Assembly (NCBI GenBank): GCA_949106495.1
Contig: CARYZD010000009.1
Coordinates: 1 to 64,000 of the forward strand
Length of the DNA stretch: 64,000 nt
Direction of reading: 5' to 3'
Source of the DNA: an uncultured Clostridia bacterium
Lineage (GTDB): Bacteria; Bacillota; Clostridia; TANB77; CAG-465
Under the pieces are notes generated by a model. That model saw only the letters and a list, made by a program, of their open reading frames with translations. It did not search any database and was not told the DNA's origin. Position 1 is the stretch's first letter; each line of letters begins with the position of its first letter. Shown piece by piece: positions 43,522-50,205 of this stretch. Both the position numbers and the translations under genes were made by a program.

Positions 43522-44466
43522 ATGAAAAATATTAAAATTTTTTCATGTCCAACAGCAGAGGACTTTACTAATGAAATCTGTGATTATCTTAATTTACCAA
43601 TGGGAAAAATTAATTTTATGAAATTCAAGAATGATAATACATTCGTTCAGATATTAGAGACAGTACGAGACCAGGATGTATATATTGTACAAACGACACA
43701 GCCACCAGTAAATGAAAGAATAATGGAATTATTAATTGCAATTGATGCTTTAAAAAGAGCATCTGCTGGTAGAATAACTGTAGTTTTACCATATTACATG
43801 TATTCTCGTTCAGATAAGAAAGATCAACCAAGAGTACCAGTTACAGCAAAACTCATGGCAAAAATTATAGAGAGTGCAGGAGCAACTAGGGTAATAACTT
43901 GTGACTTACACAATCCAGCAATTCAAGCATATTTTGATATAAACTGTGATAGAATATCTGCTCAAGGATTATTACAAGACTATTTCAAATTTAAAAAATT
44001 AGAAAATATGGTAGTTGTTGCAACTGACGCAGGAAGTTCAAAAAAGGCACATAAGTATTCTAAATTTTTAAATTGTCCACTTGCTCTTATAGATAAAAGA
44101 AGAGATGGAAATGATGACAATGCAATTGCAACAAGCATAATTGGAGAAGTAAAAGGCAAACAAGCGATAATTTTTGATGATGAAATTGATACTGCTGGCT
44201 CAATAATTGAGACTGCAAGAATTCTTGAAAGTCATGGAGCAACAGAAATTTATGCAGCTTGTACTCATGGTATTTTATCTGCAAATGCAGTTGAAAGAAT
44301 ACAAAATTCTCCAATAAAAGAATTAGTAATTACTAATACAGTACCATTAGATGAAAAAAAGAAAATAGATAAGATAAAAGTAATATCTATTGCACCTTTA
44401 TTTGCAGAATCAATAAAAAGAATAAATGAAGGGAAACCATTAGGAGAAATACTAACAATAGAATAA
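43522..44466 (+). CDS. prs: Ribose-phosphate pyrophosphokinase
   Basis: 314 residues from ATG 43522 with GAGGGAGG 8 bases upstream (the in-frame TTG at 43504 is upstream of that site). Makes PRPP from ribose-5-phosphate and ATP. Motifs: KFKNDNTFVQI near the start, the flexible ATP loop YMYSRSDKKDQPRVPVTAKL (canonical form YARQDRK), DLHNPAIQ, and the PRPP-binding FDDEIDTAGSI with Asp-Asp and TAG. The loop differs from the housekeeping bacterial form (Ser-Asp-Lys in place of Gln-Asp-Arg), a divergent type seen in Clostridia. Solitary gene with its own palindromic promoter. Confidence 0.92.
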   Translation: MKNIKIFSCPTAEDFTNEICDYLNLPMGKINFMKFKNDNTFVQILETVRDQDVYIVQTTQPPVNERIMELLIAIDALKRASAGRITVVLPYYMYSRSDKKDQPRVPVTAKLMAKIIESAGATRVITCDLHNPAIQAYFDINCDRISAQGLLQDYFKFKKLENMVVVATDAGSSKKAHKYSKFLNCPLALIDKRRDGNDDNAIATSIIGEVKGKQAIIFDDEIDTAGSIIETARILESHGATEIYAACTHGILSANAVERIQNSPIKELVITNTVPLDEKKKIDKIKVISIAPLFAESIKRINEGKPLGEILTIE

Positions 44467-44469
44467 AGT

Positions 44470-44512
44470 AATACCACAGTATAGTTAAAAGCTATATTGT
44501 GGTATTTTTTTA
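44470..44512 (+). terminator. Terminator of prs
   Basis: AATACCACAGTATAG / CTATATTGTGGTATT stem (one mismatch), 6-7 base loop, T6. Confidence 0.87.
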
Positions 44513-44516
44513 ATTT

Positions 44517-44544
44517 TTATAATATAACAATTGTTATATTATAA
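44517..44544. promoter_or_regulatory. Perfect 28-bp palindrome upstream of the LiaF/DUF4097 operon (putative operator)
   Basis: Self-complementary from 44517 to 44544 with centre AACAATTGTT; a TATAAT (44538-44543 region) lies in its right half, so it overlaps the promoter of the next operon. Confidence 0.65.
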
Positions 44545-44586
44545 TACATGTGATAGAATATATATGTAGGAGAAGGAGAATTAATT

Positions 44587-45264
44587 ATGAGAAAATTATC
44601 AAATATTATATGGGGAATTTTATTTATATTTATTGGCTCAATTTGGGCTTTAAATGCAACTGGTATAGCTGATATAGATATATTCTTTGATGGTTGGTGG
44701 ACTTTATTTATAATAGTTCCAAGTATAATTGGAATTATAGACAATCCTAAGGACTCTTCAGGATATATATTTTTATTTATAGGAACATGTTTACTTTTAG
44801 CTGTAAGAGATATTATATCATTTTCATTAATAGCTAAACTTATTGTTCCAATATCTTTAATTCTTATTGGTATAAGTATTATATTTAAAGATACAATCAA
44901 TGGAAAGATTTCTAAGAAAATATCACAAATAGATAAAAATGGAACTGAAATTTATACTGCAACTTTTTCGGAAAATAGAGCAAGACTATCAAATGATGAA
45001 TTTAAAAATGCTAGACTTGATGCTACTTTTGGTGGTGTTACTTTTGATATGCGTGATTGTAATATAACCGAAGATGGAGTTATAACTGCAAGTGCTATTT
45101 TTGGTGGAGTAACTATTTTAGTTCCAAATGATGTTAATGTTAAAGTAAAATCTACTGGAATATTTGGAGGAACAGATAATAGAGTTAAAAATCAAAGTGA
45201 AGAAGGAAGAAAAACTATATATATAGATAGCTTTGCGCTATTTGGAGGAGTTGAAATTAGATAA
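44587..45264 (+). CDS. LiaF-like / DUF5668 envelope protein
   Basis: 225 residues. Three to four short hydrophobic helices in residues 5-100 (IIWGILFIFIGSIWALNATGI, WWTLFIIVPSIIGII, DSSGYIFLFIGTCLLL, KLIVPISLILIGISII) form the DUF5668 part. The C-terminal 110 residues are a beta-helix-like LiaF/DUF2154 domain with repeated GG-strand pattern: ATFGGVTFDMRD, AIFGGVTILVP, GIFGGTDN, ALFGGVEIR. In LiaFSR systems the LiaF protein restrains a cell-wall stress histidine kinase; here no kinase is adjacent, only the DUF4097 partner. AGGAGAAGGAG upstream. Stop overlaps the next ATG. Confidence 0.88.
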   Translation: MRKLSNIIWGILFIFIGSIWALNATGIADIDIFFDGWWTLFIIVPSIIGIIDNPKDSSGYIFLFIGTCLLLAVRDIISFSLIAKLIVPISLILIGISIIFKDTINGKISKKISQIDKNGTEIYTATFSENRARLSNDEFKNARLDATFGGVTFDMRDCNITEDGVITASAIFGGVTILVPNDVNVKVKSTGIFGGTDNRVKNQSEEGRKTIYIDSFALFGGVEIR

Positions 45265-46097
45265 TGACTACAGTTCAAAAAGTGATAAAAGGGTTAGCCA
45301 TTGCTTTAGCAGTATTTATAATATTTAATATAGTTTCTGCTATAGCAAGTGTATTTTTTGCAATAACCGGAATAAATTGGGCACTTGATACCTTTACTAG
45401 TAATGAAGAAGTTATATCAAGTGTAGAAAATACATTTGATATTGAGGAAATTAAAAATATAAAAATTAAATCTGGTATAGAAAAAATTGAAATAATACCT
45501 GGAAATGAATTTAAAGTTATAGGAGAAAATGTTCCAGAATCTTTTTCTTGTAATGTAGAAAATGAAACTTTAAATATTACATCATCAGGTAAGGCAAAAT
45601 TTTTTTGGGGAAATGATTCAATAATAAAAGTATATATACCTAAAGAATTTGTTTTTGAAAATGCAAATTTATCATTAGGTGTTGGAGAAACAAATATTGA
45701 AAATCTATTAGTTGAATATCTCGATTTAACATGTGGTGCAGGAGAAATTGATATAAAGTATATTGAAGCAAGAAAAGGTGCTAAAATTAATTGTGGCGTA
45801 GGTGAATTTACAATAAAGGATTCTAAATTAAACAATTTAGAGTTTAATGCAGGAGTTGGAGAAAACGAGATAAGCTCAGTTTTATCTGGAAAGTGTACTC
45901 TTAAACAAGGTGTTGGAGAATCAAATATTATATTAAAAGATTTTGATGAAGAAAACGGAAAAATAAATACTAAAAAGGGTATAGGTGAACTTAGAGTAAA
46001 TGGAAAAGAGTATTCAGGAAACCAAACATTTGGAATAGGAGAAGATGTTATTGTAGATGTTTTTGGTGGAGTTGGAGAAGTAAGAATAAAATATTAA
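45264..46097 (+). CDS. DUF4097 beta-strand-repeat protein
   Basis: 277 residues. A single N-terminal helix (about 8-33: GLAIALAVFIIFNIVSAIASVFFAI) then a DUF4097-type ladder of short strands with periodic Gly: GVGETNIENL, GAGEIDIKY, GVGEFTIKD, GVGENEISS, GVGESNIIL, GIGELRV, GVGEVRI, which is an unusually regular series of G-V-G-E turns predicted to form a right-handed beta-helix outside the membrane. Overlaps the LiaF-like gene by one base (TAATG); the pair likely works together in envelope stress sensing. Confidence 0.85.
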   Translation: MTTVQKVIKGLAIALAVFIIFNIVSAIASVFFAITGINWALDTFTSNEEVISSVENTFDIEEIKNIKIKSGIEKIEIIPGNEFKVIGENVPESFSCNVENETLNITSSGKAKFFWGNDSIIKVYIPKEFVFENANLSLGVGETNIENLLVEYLDLTCGAGEIDIKYIEARKGAKINCGVGEFTIKDSKLNNLEFNAGVGENEISSVLSGKCTLKQGVGESNIILKDFDEENGKINTKKGIGELRVNGKEYSGNQTFGIGEDVIVDVFGGVGEVRIKY

Positions 46098-46107
46098 TAT
46101 TTAGTAG

Positions 46108-46139
46108 GGAAGTGGCAAAAAAGTTACTTCCTTATTTTA
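46108..46139 (+). terminator. Terminator of the LiaF/DUF4097 operon
   Basis: GGAAGT / ACTTCC stem (46108-46113 / 46126-46131) with T-rich tail; short stem. Confidence 0.65.
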
Positions 46140-46221
46140 TTGTTAAAGTTTGGTGAACTATTGAGTCAAATATTGAAAAAAAAATTTGTTAATGTTATGA
46201 TTTTAATATAGAGGTAGAAAA

Positions 46222-47256
46222 ATGGGAAATAATTTAAGAAAAGGAATAAAAAAGAGGAGTAGCATTATAACTATAGGTATAGTATTAATACTAATAATTT
46301 TTATGGCAATTATTGTTATAAATATATTAGAAAATAATAAAGAAAAACTAGAAAAAGATAATAAGAAATATGTTTCAAATCTAGATGAAGAAGATAAAAT
46401 GCAATATGAGTATTCAAAAATAAATAAAAAATTAGATGGAATGTATGCTTTTGCAATACTTAATGATTATGTTGTTGGAGTACAGGGAAAAGATAAATAT
46501 GTAAATATTATTCAAATTGATGAGAATAAAGATTATGATTATTTATATTTTAAATCTAGTTTATATTTATTAGAAAAAGAAATAGGAATAATAACAGTTG
46601 TAGATTTAAATAATATAGGAGAAATAAAAGAAACTATTAATATAGAGGATAATGTAAAGTCTTTTGAAATATATAATAATTCGATTTATTATATATCTAA
46701 CGATAATAAATTAATAAAATTTGAAAATGATGAGAAGAAAGAAATTTTATCAAATATAACAGCAAATAATTTTGTAATAAAAAAAGACTATATCTATATT
46801 GTAAAAGATAAGAAATTAATAAAATTAGATATGAATAATAATGAGACTTTAATTTCAGAAAATGTAGAAGAACTCTATTATTATAATTATTACGAAAGAG
46901 ATAGATTAATATATGATACAACATCTGACTCAGAAAATATTTTTAAAAACATATATAATTACTATACAGGAGATGTTATAAATTCTATTAGAAATAATAC
47001 ATATTTTCTACCATATGATGCTGCAGAATATATATATACAACTACAGATAATAAAAATATAGTATTAATTAAGAGAAATGGAGTAAACGAATATATATAT
47101 AAATCTGATTCTATTATAGAAAATGTTAATTTATTTAAAGAAGGCTACATTATAGCTAAAGAAAATGATAAAAACATAGTAATTGACTTAGATACTAATA
47201 AAGAAGTAGAAAACGATAACATAATCAATTTATATAATATAAAATATTTAAAATAG
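46222..47256 (+). CDS. Membrane-anchored extracellular propeller-like protein (paralogue of 33408)
   Basis: 344 residues. Basic start MGNNLRKGIKKRSS, one helix (about 16-37), a Lys/Glu linker (ENNKEKLEKDNKKY), then repeated short strand units outside (YAFAILNDYVVGVQGKDKY, SIYYISNDNKLIKFENDEKKE, DYIYIVKDKKLIKLDMNNNE, EYIYTTTDNKNIVLIKRNG) as in DUF5050 propellers. Same architecture as the protein at 33408 although sequence identity is low. TAGAGG is 8 bases upstream. Unknown role at the surface. Confidence 0.7.
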   Translation: MGNNLRKGIKKRSSIITIGIVLILIIFMAIIVINILENNKEKLEKDNKKYVSNLDEEDKMQYEYSKINKKLDGMYAFAILNDYVVGVQGKDKYVNIIQIDENKDYDYLYFKSSLYLLEKEIGIITVVDLNNIGEIKETINIEDNVKSFEIYNNSIYYISNDNKLIKFENDEKKEILSNITANNFVIKKDYIYIVKDKKLIKLDMNNNETLISENVEELYYYNYYERDRLIYDTTSDSENIFKNIYNYYTGDVINSIRNNTYFLPYDAAEYIYTTTDNKNIVLIKRNGVNEYIYKSDSIIENVNLFKEGYIIAKENDKNIVIDLDTNKEVENDNIINLYNIKYLK

Positions 47257-47264
47257 TATATTAA

Positions 47265-47302
47265 ATATGCTCTAAAAACATTGCTTTTAGAGCATATTTT
47301 TT
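47265..47302 (+). terminator. Terminator before tRNA array 2
   Basis: ATATGCTCTAAAA / TTTTAGAGCATAT perfect 13-bp stem, 7-base loop, T6. Confidence 0.9.
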
Positions 47303-47313
47303 ACAAAAAACTA

Positions 47314-47342
47314 TTGACAAAACATGGTACATTAGGTATAAT
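47314..47342 (+). promoter_or_regulatory. Sigma-A promoter of tRNA array 2
   Basis: TTGACA at 47314-47319, 17-bp spacer, TATAAT at 47337-47342. Confidence 0.88.
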
Positions 47343-47361
47343 AGAACATGTCAAGATAAGT

Positions 47362-47437
47362 GGGCGCTTAGCTCAGTTGGGAGAGCATCTGCCTTACAAG
47401 CAGGGGGTCACAGGTTCGAGCCCTGTAGTGCCCACCA
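47362..47437 (+). tRNA. tRNA-Val (anticodon TAC), second copy
   Basis: Identical to 41092-41167, CCA encoded; anticodon at 47395-47397. Confidence 0.97.
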
Positions 47438-47444
47438 CTTATTT

Positions 47445-47521
47445 GGCCTGGTAGTTCAGTTGGTTAGAACGCTAGCCTGTCACGCTAGAGGTCGTGGGTT
47501 CGAGCCCCATTCAGGTCGCCA
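47445..47521 (+). tRNA. tRNA-Asp (anticodon GTC), second copy
   Basis: Identical to 41175-41251, including the 7-base spacer before it; CCA encoded. Confidence 0.97.
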
Positions 47522-47530
47522 TATTTTCTT

Positions 47531-47606
47531 GGTCAGATAGCTCAGTCGGTAGAGCAGGGGACTGAAAATCCCCGTGTCGGGGGTTCGATTCCCTCTCTGA
47601 CCACCA
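47531..47606 (+). tRNA. tRNA-Phe (anticodon GAA), second copy
   Basis: As 41273-41348 except one anticodon-stem pair, A-T in copy 1 and G-C here (GGGGACTGAAAATCCCC), a compensatory double change. The spacer before it is shorter (9 bases against 21). Confidence 0.97.
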
Positions 47607-47619
47607 AAATATAACTTAT

Positions 47620-47695
47620 GCGGGAATAGCTCAGTTGATAGAGCGCTGCCTTGCCAAGGCAGAGGTCGCGGGTTTGAGCCCCGTTTCCCGCTCCA
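47620..47695 (+). tRNA. tRNA-Gly (anticodon GCC)
   Basis: 76 nt with CCA. Acceptor GCGGGAA/TTCCCGC, anticodon GCC at 47653-47655. Absent from array 1. Confidence 0.96.
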
Positions 47696-47773
47696 TTTTA
47701 TATTTACAAGAATGTTTATTTAATAACATTTTATTTTTTTCTAAAAAAGTGGAATAAAATAAGCATTAAGTTA

Positions 47774-47779
47774 TATAAT
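47774..47779 (+). promoter_or_regulatory. -10 element before tRNA-Cys
   Basis: TATAAT 8 bases before the tRNA; no good -35 seen, so it may only assist read-through from the array promoter. Confidence 0.4.
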
Positions 47780-47787
47780 GTATTAAA

Positions 47788-47861
47788 GGCAACTTAGCCA
47801 AGCGGTAAGGCACGGGTCTGCAACACCCTGATGGTCGGTTCGACTCCGACAGTTGCCTCCA
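47788..47861 (+). tRNA. tRNA-Cys (anticodon GCA)
   Basis: 74 nt with CCA. Acceptor GGCAACT/AGTTGCC, anticodon GCA at 47820-47822. The outermost anticodon-stem pair is C-T. Confidence 0.95.
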
Positions 47862-47869
47862 TAATAAGG

Positions 47870-47903
47870 ACGAGAGAATATTAATATTCTCTCGTTTTAT
47901 TTT
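47870..47903 (+). terminator. Terminator of tRNA array 2
   Basis: Near-perfect self-complementary hairpin around CGAGAGAATATT / AATATTCTCTCG followed by T-rich tail. Confidence 0.88.
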
Positions 47904-48030
47904 TAACAAAAATGTTTAATTATCAAAACAATAAATTAATAGTTTTAGGGCTATAACAGTAAAACTTTATAAATATATGTTTTTTTTGTAAAAAATTATC
48001 AAAAATTTTTTAAAAAATACAATTATGTTA

Positions 48031-48058
48031 TTGATTTATGGTAACTTTGTGGTATAAT
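48031..48058 (+). promoter_or_regulatory. Predicted promoter of the sortase-like gene
   Basis: TTGATT at 48031-48036, 16-bp spacer, TATAAT at 48053-48058. Confidence 0.65.
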
Positions 48059-48102
48059 ATTACATGTCGTAGAAAGAAATATAGAAATAAAGGTAGTAAA
48101 AA

Positions 48103-48780
48103 ATGAAGAAATTAAACGTAGCACTAATTATATTTATATTATTTAGTATTTTGACATTTATTGGCATATCAATTTATACAGAGAATTCACCAATTTTACT
48201 ATCTGTTACAGAATATAAAATTGGCGAATATAAAGTTTCTGGAATAGATGAGATACAAATAGAATATGAAGAAGAACAAAAATATGAAACAAATACATAT
48301 TATCAAATAGCAGATAATAAAGTATTATCAGTTACATATGATAGTAATGCAACACCAGGACTTGATGGAAGACTTGGAAATATAGGTAGATTAATAATAC
48401 CTCAAATAAATATATCTGTAGCATTAAATGAGAGTGTACTTGAGACAACAGAAGATGCACAAAGAATAGTTAATGCATATGATTCTGCGTGTTATGTAAG
48501 TTATCCAGGTTGGACTACATATATTGGTGACCATTTTTTTGATGGCTTTATAAACATAAAAAATGCTATTCCTGGTGTAACTAAAGCATATATTTACTGG
48601 AATGATGGTACAATCTCAACATATAAATGTATGTCTAAATATTTCAATGGTGTAAACAAAGGCAGAATTTATGATGATAATGGTACAGATATGTATCTTT
48701 CTGGTTATGATATCGCAATGGTAACTTGTAATGGATACAATTCTAGTACTGTTACAGTAACTTATTGGAATAAAGAATAA
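48103..48780 (+). CDS. Sortase-like protein without the catalytic arginine
   Basis: 225 residues. An N-terminal membrane helix (about 5-25) and an extracellular domain. From about 92 the fold reads like a sortase: NIGRLIIPQINISVALNE (strand 1), then YIGDHFFDGF with His144 in the place of the catalytic GH, and DIAMVTCNGYNSSTVTVTYW with Cys209 in the place of TLxTC. The Arg normally found a few residues after the Cys is missing: the strand TVTVTYW has none. It is also short and has a Trp-rich insertion (YPGWTTY). It may be an inactive or unusual transpeptidase/peptidase. No LPxTG gene is adjacent. Single gene. Confidence 0.65.
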   Translation: MKKLNVALIIFILFSILTFIGISIYTENSPILLSVTEYKIGEYKVSGIDEIQIEYEEEQKYETNTYYQIADNKVLSVTYDSNATPGLDGRLGNIGRLIIPQINISVALNESVLETTEDAQRIVNAYDSACYVSYPGWTTYIGDHFFDGFINIKNAIPGVTKAYIYWNDGTISTYKCMSKYFNGVNKGRIYDDNGTDMYLSGYDIAMVTCNGYNSSTVTVTYWNKE

Positions 48781-48792
48781 GTTAAAACTTAA

Positions 48793-48826
48793 AAAACTGT
48801 AATATTTTTAATTACAGTTTTTTTTC
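48793..48826 (+). terminator. Terminator of the sortase-like gene
   Basis: AAACTGTAAT / ATTACAGTTT perfect 10-bp stem (48794-48803 / 48811-48820), T8. Confidence 0.88.
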
Positions 48827-48871
48827 GTCAAATTTTGGAAGTATTTTACTTTAAAACTTAAAGATAAACTA

Positions 48872-48900
48872 TTTACTTAACAATTTGTTCGTGTTAAAAT
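48872..48900 (+). promoter_or_regulatory. Promoter of the candidate small RNA
   Basis: TTTACT at 48872-48877, 17-bp spacer, TAAAAT at 48895-48900 preceded by TGT (extended -10). Start predicted near 48907. Confidence 0.6.
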
Positions 48901-48906
48901 ATATAT

Positions 48907-49071
48907 AGATAGAGAAAACAGAATATGAAAATCTACAATCATATGATAGGGAATCAGGAATATTATAGTTTGTGTCGAACACTCTAAGTTTTGAGGATCC
49001 TAATAACTATAACAAGATGCCCACCTTTACACAAGGGTTTTATCATTATATAGTTATCTCTATCTTTTTTA
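48907..49071 (+). ncRNA. Candidate structured small RNA of about 165 nt, family not assigned
   Basis: This 329-base gap without a gene (48781-49109) holds a complete small transcription unit. A promoter predicts a start near 48907, exactly where AGATAGAGA (48907-48915) begins. That segment pairs perfectly with TCTCTATCT (49058-49066), which ends in a run of T, and the helix extends by AAC/GTT after one mismatch. Inside are further complementary arms: TTATAGTT (about 48964-48972) with AACTATAA (about 49005-49013), GTGT-CGA-ACAC, and GATGCCC with GGGTTTTATC. No start codon with a ribosome site or useful open frame is present. The long closing stem around a loose middle recalls 6S RNA, but I could not match its sequence, so the family is left open. 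Confidence 0.55.
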
Positions 49072-49109
49072 TACTTAAAATTTAAAATTATGTAGACTGA
49101 GGGGAACTT

Positions 49110-49457
49110 ATGATAAAATATATAATGGACGTAAAAAAATTAGATAATAAAGAAAGAGAGCTTGTTGATAGAGCATTAAATAAATTAGAAAGACAGATTG
49201 ATGTTATAGAGGAAACAGGAACACCATTTGAGAAAATATTTAATAATGATAGTATTAAATATGACATACTTGGAAAAAGTTTTTATACATACAAATTTGT
49301 TGCCGAAAATTCATCTCAAATTAGAATACTTTATAGATTTGTAAGAAATAATGATAATTCATATGACTTAGAATGTCATAGAGTAGAAGTAAAAAGGAGA
49401 AGCGGAAAAGATTATATAAAAAAATTTGAAAACTATGTTAAAGGATATAATGGTTAA
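49110..49457 (+). CDS. RelE/HigB-fold toxin-like protein (orphan)
   Basis: 115 residues. The second half, KYDILGKSFYTYKFVAENSSQIRILYRFVRNNDNSYDLECHRVEVKRRSGKDYI, follows the RelE/phage Gp49-like (HigB) pattern: a strand with L/Y-E/K, the R-I-L-Y-R-F central strand and a C-terminal Lys/Arg-rich segment. The N-terminal 30 residues form helices. Toxins of this class cleave mRNA on the ribosome, but no antitoxin gene lies within reach on either side, so it may be a domesticated or stand-alone relative. GAGGGGA precedes the ATG. Moderate confidence in family only. Confidence 0.5.
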   Translation: MIKYIMDVKKLDNKERELVDRALNKLERQIDVIEETGTPFEKIFNNDSIKYDILGKSFYTYKFVAENSSQIRILYRFVRNNDNSYDLECHRVEVKRRSGKDYIKKFENYVKGYNG

Positions 49458-49509
49458 AATGTAGTATTATATAATATAAAATATAATTTTTATGTATTTA
49501 TATATTTAT

Positions 49510-49538
49510 TTGAAAATATATTAGTATTAATGTATAAT
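49510..49538 (+). promoter_or_regulatory. Sigma-A promoter of the 49557 gene
   Basis: TTGAAA at 49510-49515, 17-bp spacer, TATAAT at 49533-49538. It covers the in-frame ATG at 49530, which rules that start out. Confidence 0.8.
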
Positions 49539-49556
49539 AAAGTGAAAGGAGATATT

Positions 49557-50108
49557 ATGAAAAAGATATATATAATATTAACTAACACAGGAACAGTACT
49601 TTCTAGAGTAATAAAATTATATACCCAAAAAGAATATACACATGTGTCTATTGCACTGGATAAAAAATTAGAATATATGTATAGCTTTGGTAGGTTAAAT
49701 CCATATAATCCTTTCTTTGGTGGATTTGTACATGAGAGTATAAGACATGGAACATTTAAAAGATTTAAAAATACAACAACATGTATATATTCAATAGATG
49801 TTAGTGATGAGCAATATGAAATAATTAAAAATAATATAAAAGAGTTTAAAAGAAAAAGAAGAATGTATAAATTTAATGTTATTGGATTATTTGCAGTAGC
49901 AATACATATGAAAATAAAATTTAAAAATTCTTTTTATTGTGCTGAGTTTGTTAAAGAAGTATTACAAAGAGCAAATATGGCAAATGAATTACCTAATATA
50001 ATAAAACCAGAGGATTTTAAGCTTCTTAGTAATTTAAGTTTTGAATATAAGGGAATGTTAAGAGATTATGATGTTAAAGATAATATTTTAGATAATATAG
50101 GAGCATAA
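49557..50108 (+). CDS. Permuted papain-fold (YiiX/YebB-like NlpC/P60) hydrolase family protein
   Basis: 183 residues from ATG 49557 with AAAGGAGA 7 bases upstream. The permuted order is visible: the His comes first in YTHVSIALDKKLEYMYSFGR, with the long basic loop after it, and the putative Cys nucleophile comes late in FKNSFYCAEFVKEVLQRANM, as in YiiX/YebB and LRAT-like enzymes. Substrates in this superfamily include cell-wall peptides, lipids and polyubiquitin-like amide bonds, so no specific reaction is claimed. No signal peptide. Monocistronic with terminator. Confidence 0.7.
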   Translation: MKKIYIILTNTGTVLSRVIKLYTQKEYTHVSIALDKKLEYMYSFGRLNPYNPFFGGFVHESIRHGTFKRFKNTTTCIYSIDVSDEQYEIIKNNIKEFKRKRRMYKFNVIGLFAVAIHMKIKFKNSFYCAEFVKEVLQRANMANELPNIIKPEDFKLLSNLSFEYKGMLRDYDVKDNILDNIGA

Positions 50109-50123
50109 ATTGCTAATAATATT

Positions 50124-50153
50124 AAGAGAGAATTTTAAAATTCTCTCTTTTTT
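50124..50153 (+). terminator. Terminator of the 49557 gene
   Basis: AAGAGAGAA / TTCTCTCTT stem (50124-50132 / 50141-50149) with loop TTTTAAAA, which could pair further, and T6. Confidence 0.87.
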
Positions 50154-50205
50154 CTTTACTTTTTTGGAAAAATGAAATAAAATTTTAATAGGGAGAGTTG
50201 AGAAT

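Noticed and set aside
45275..45835. 186-codon open frame on the minus strand
   Set aside because: Antisense to the DUF4097 gene; the repetitive GVGE codons give a long shadow frame. No start signal.
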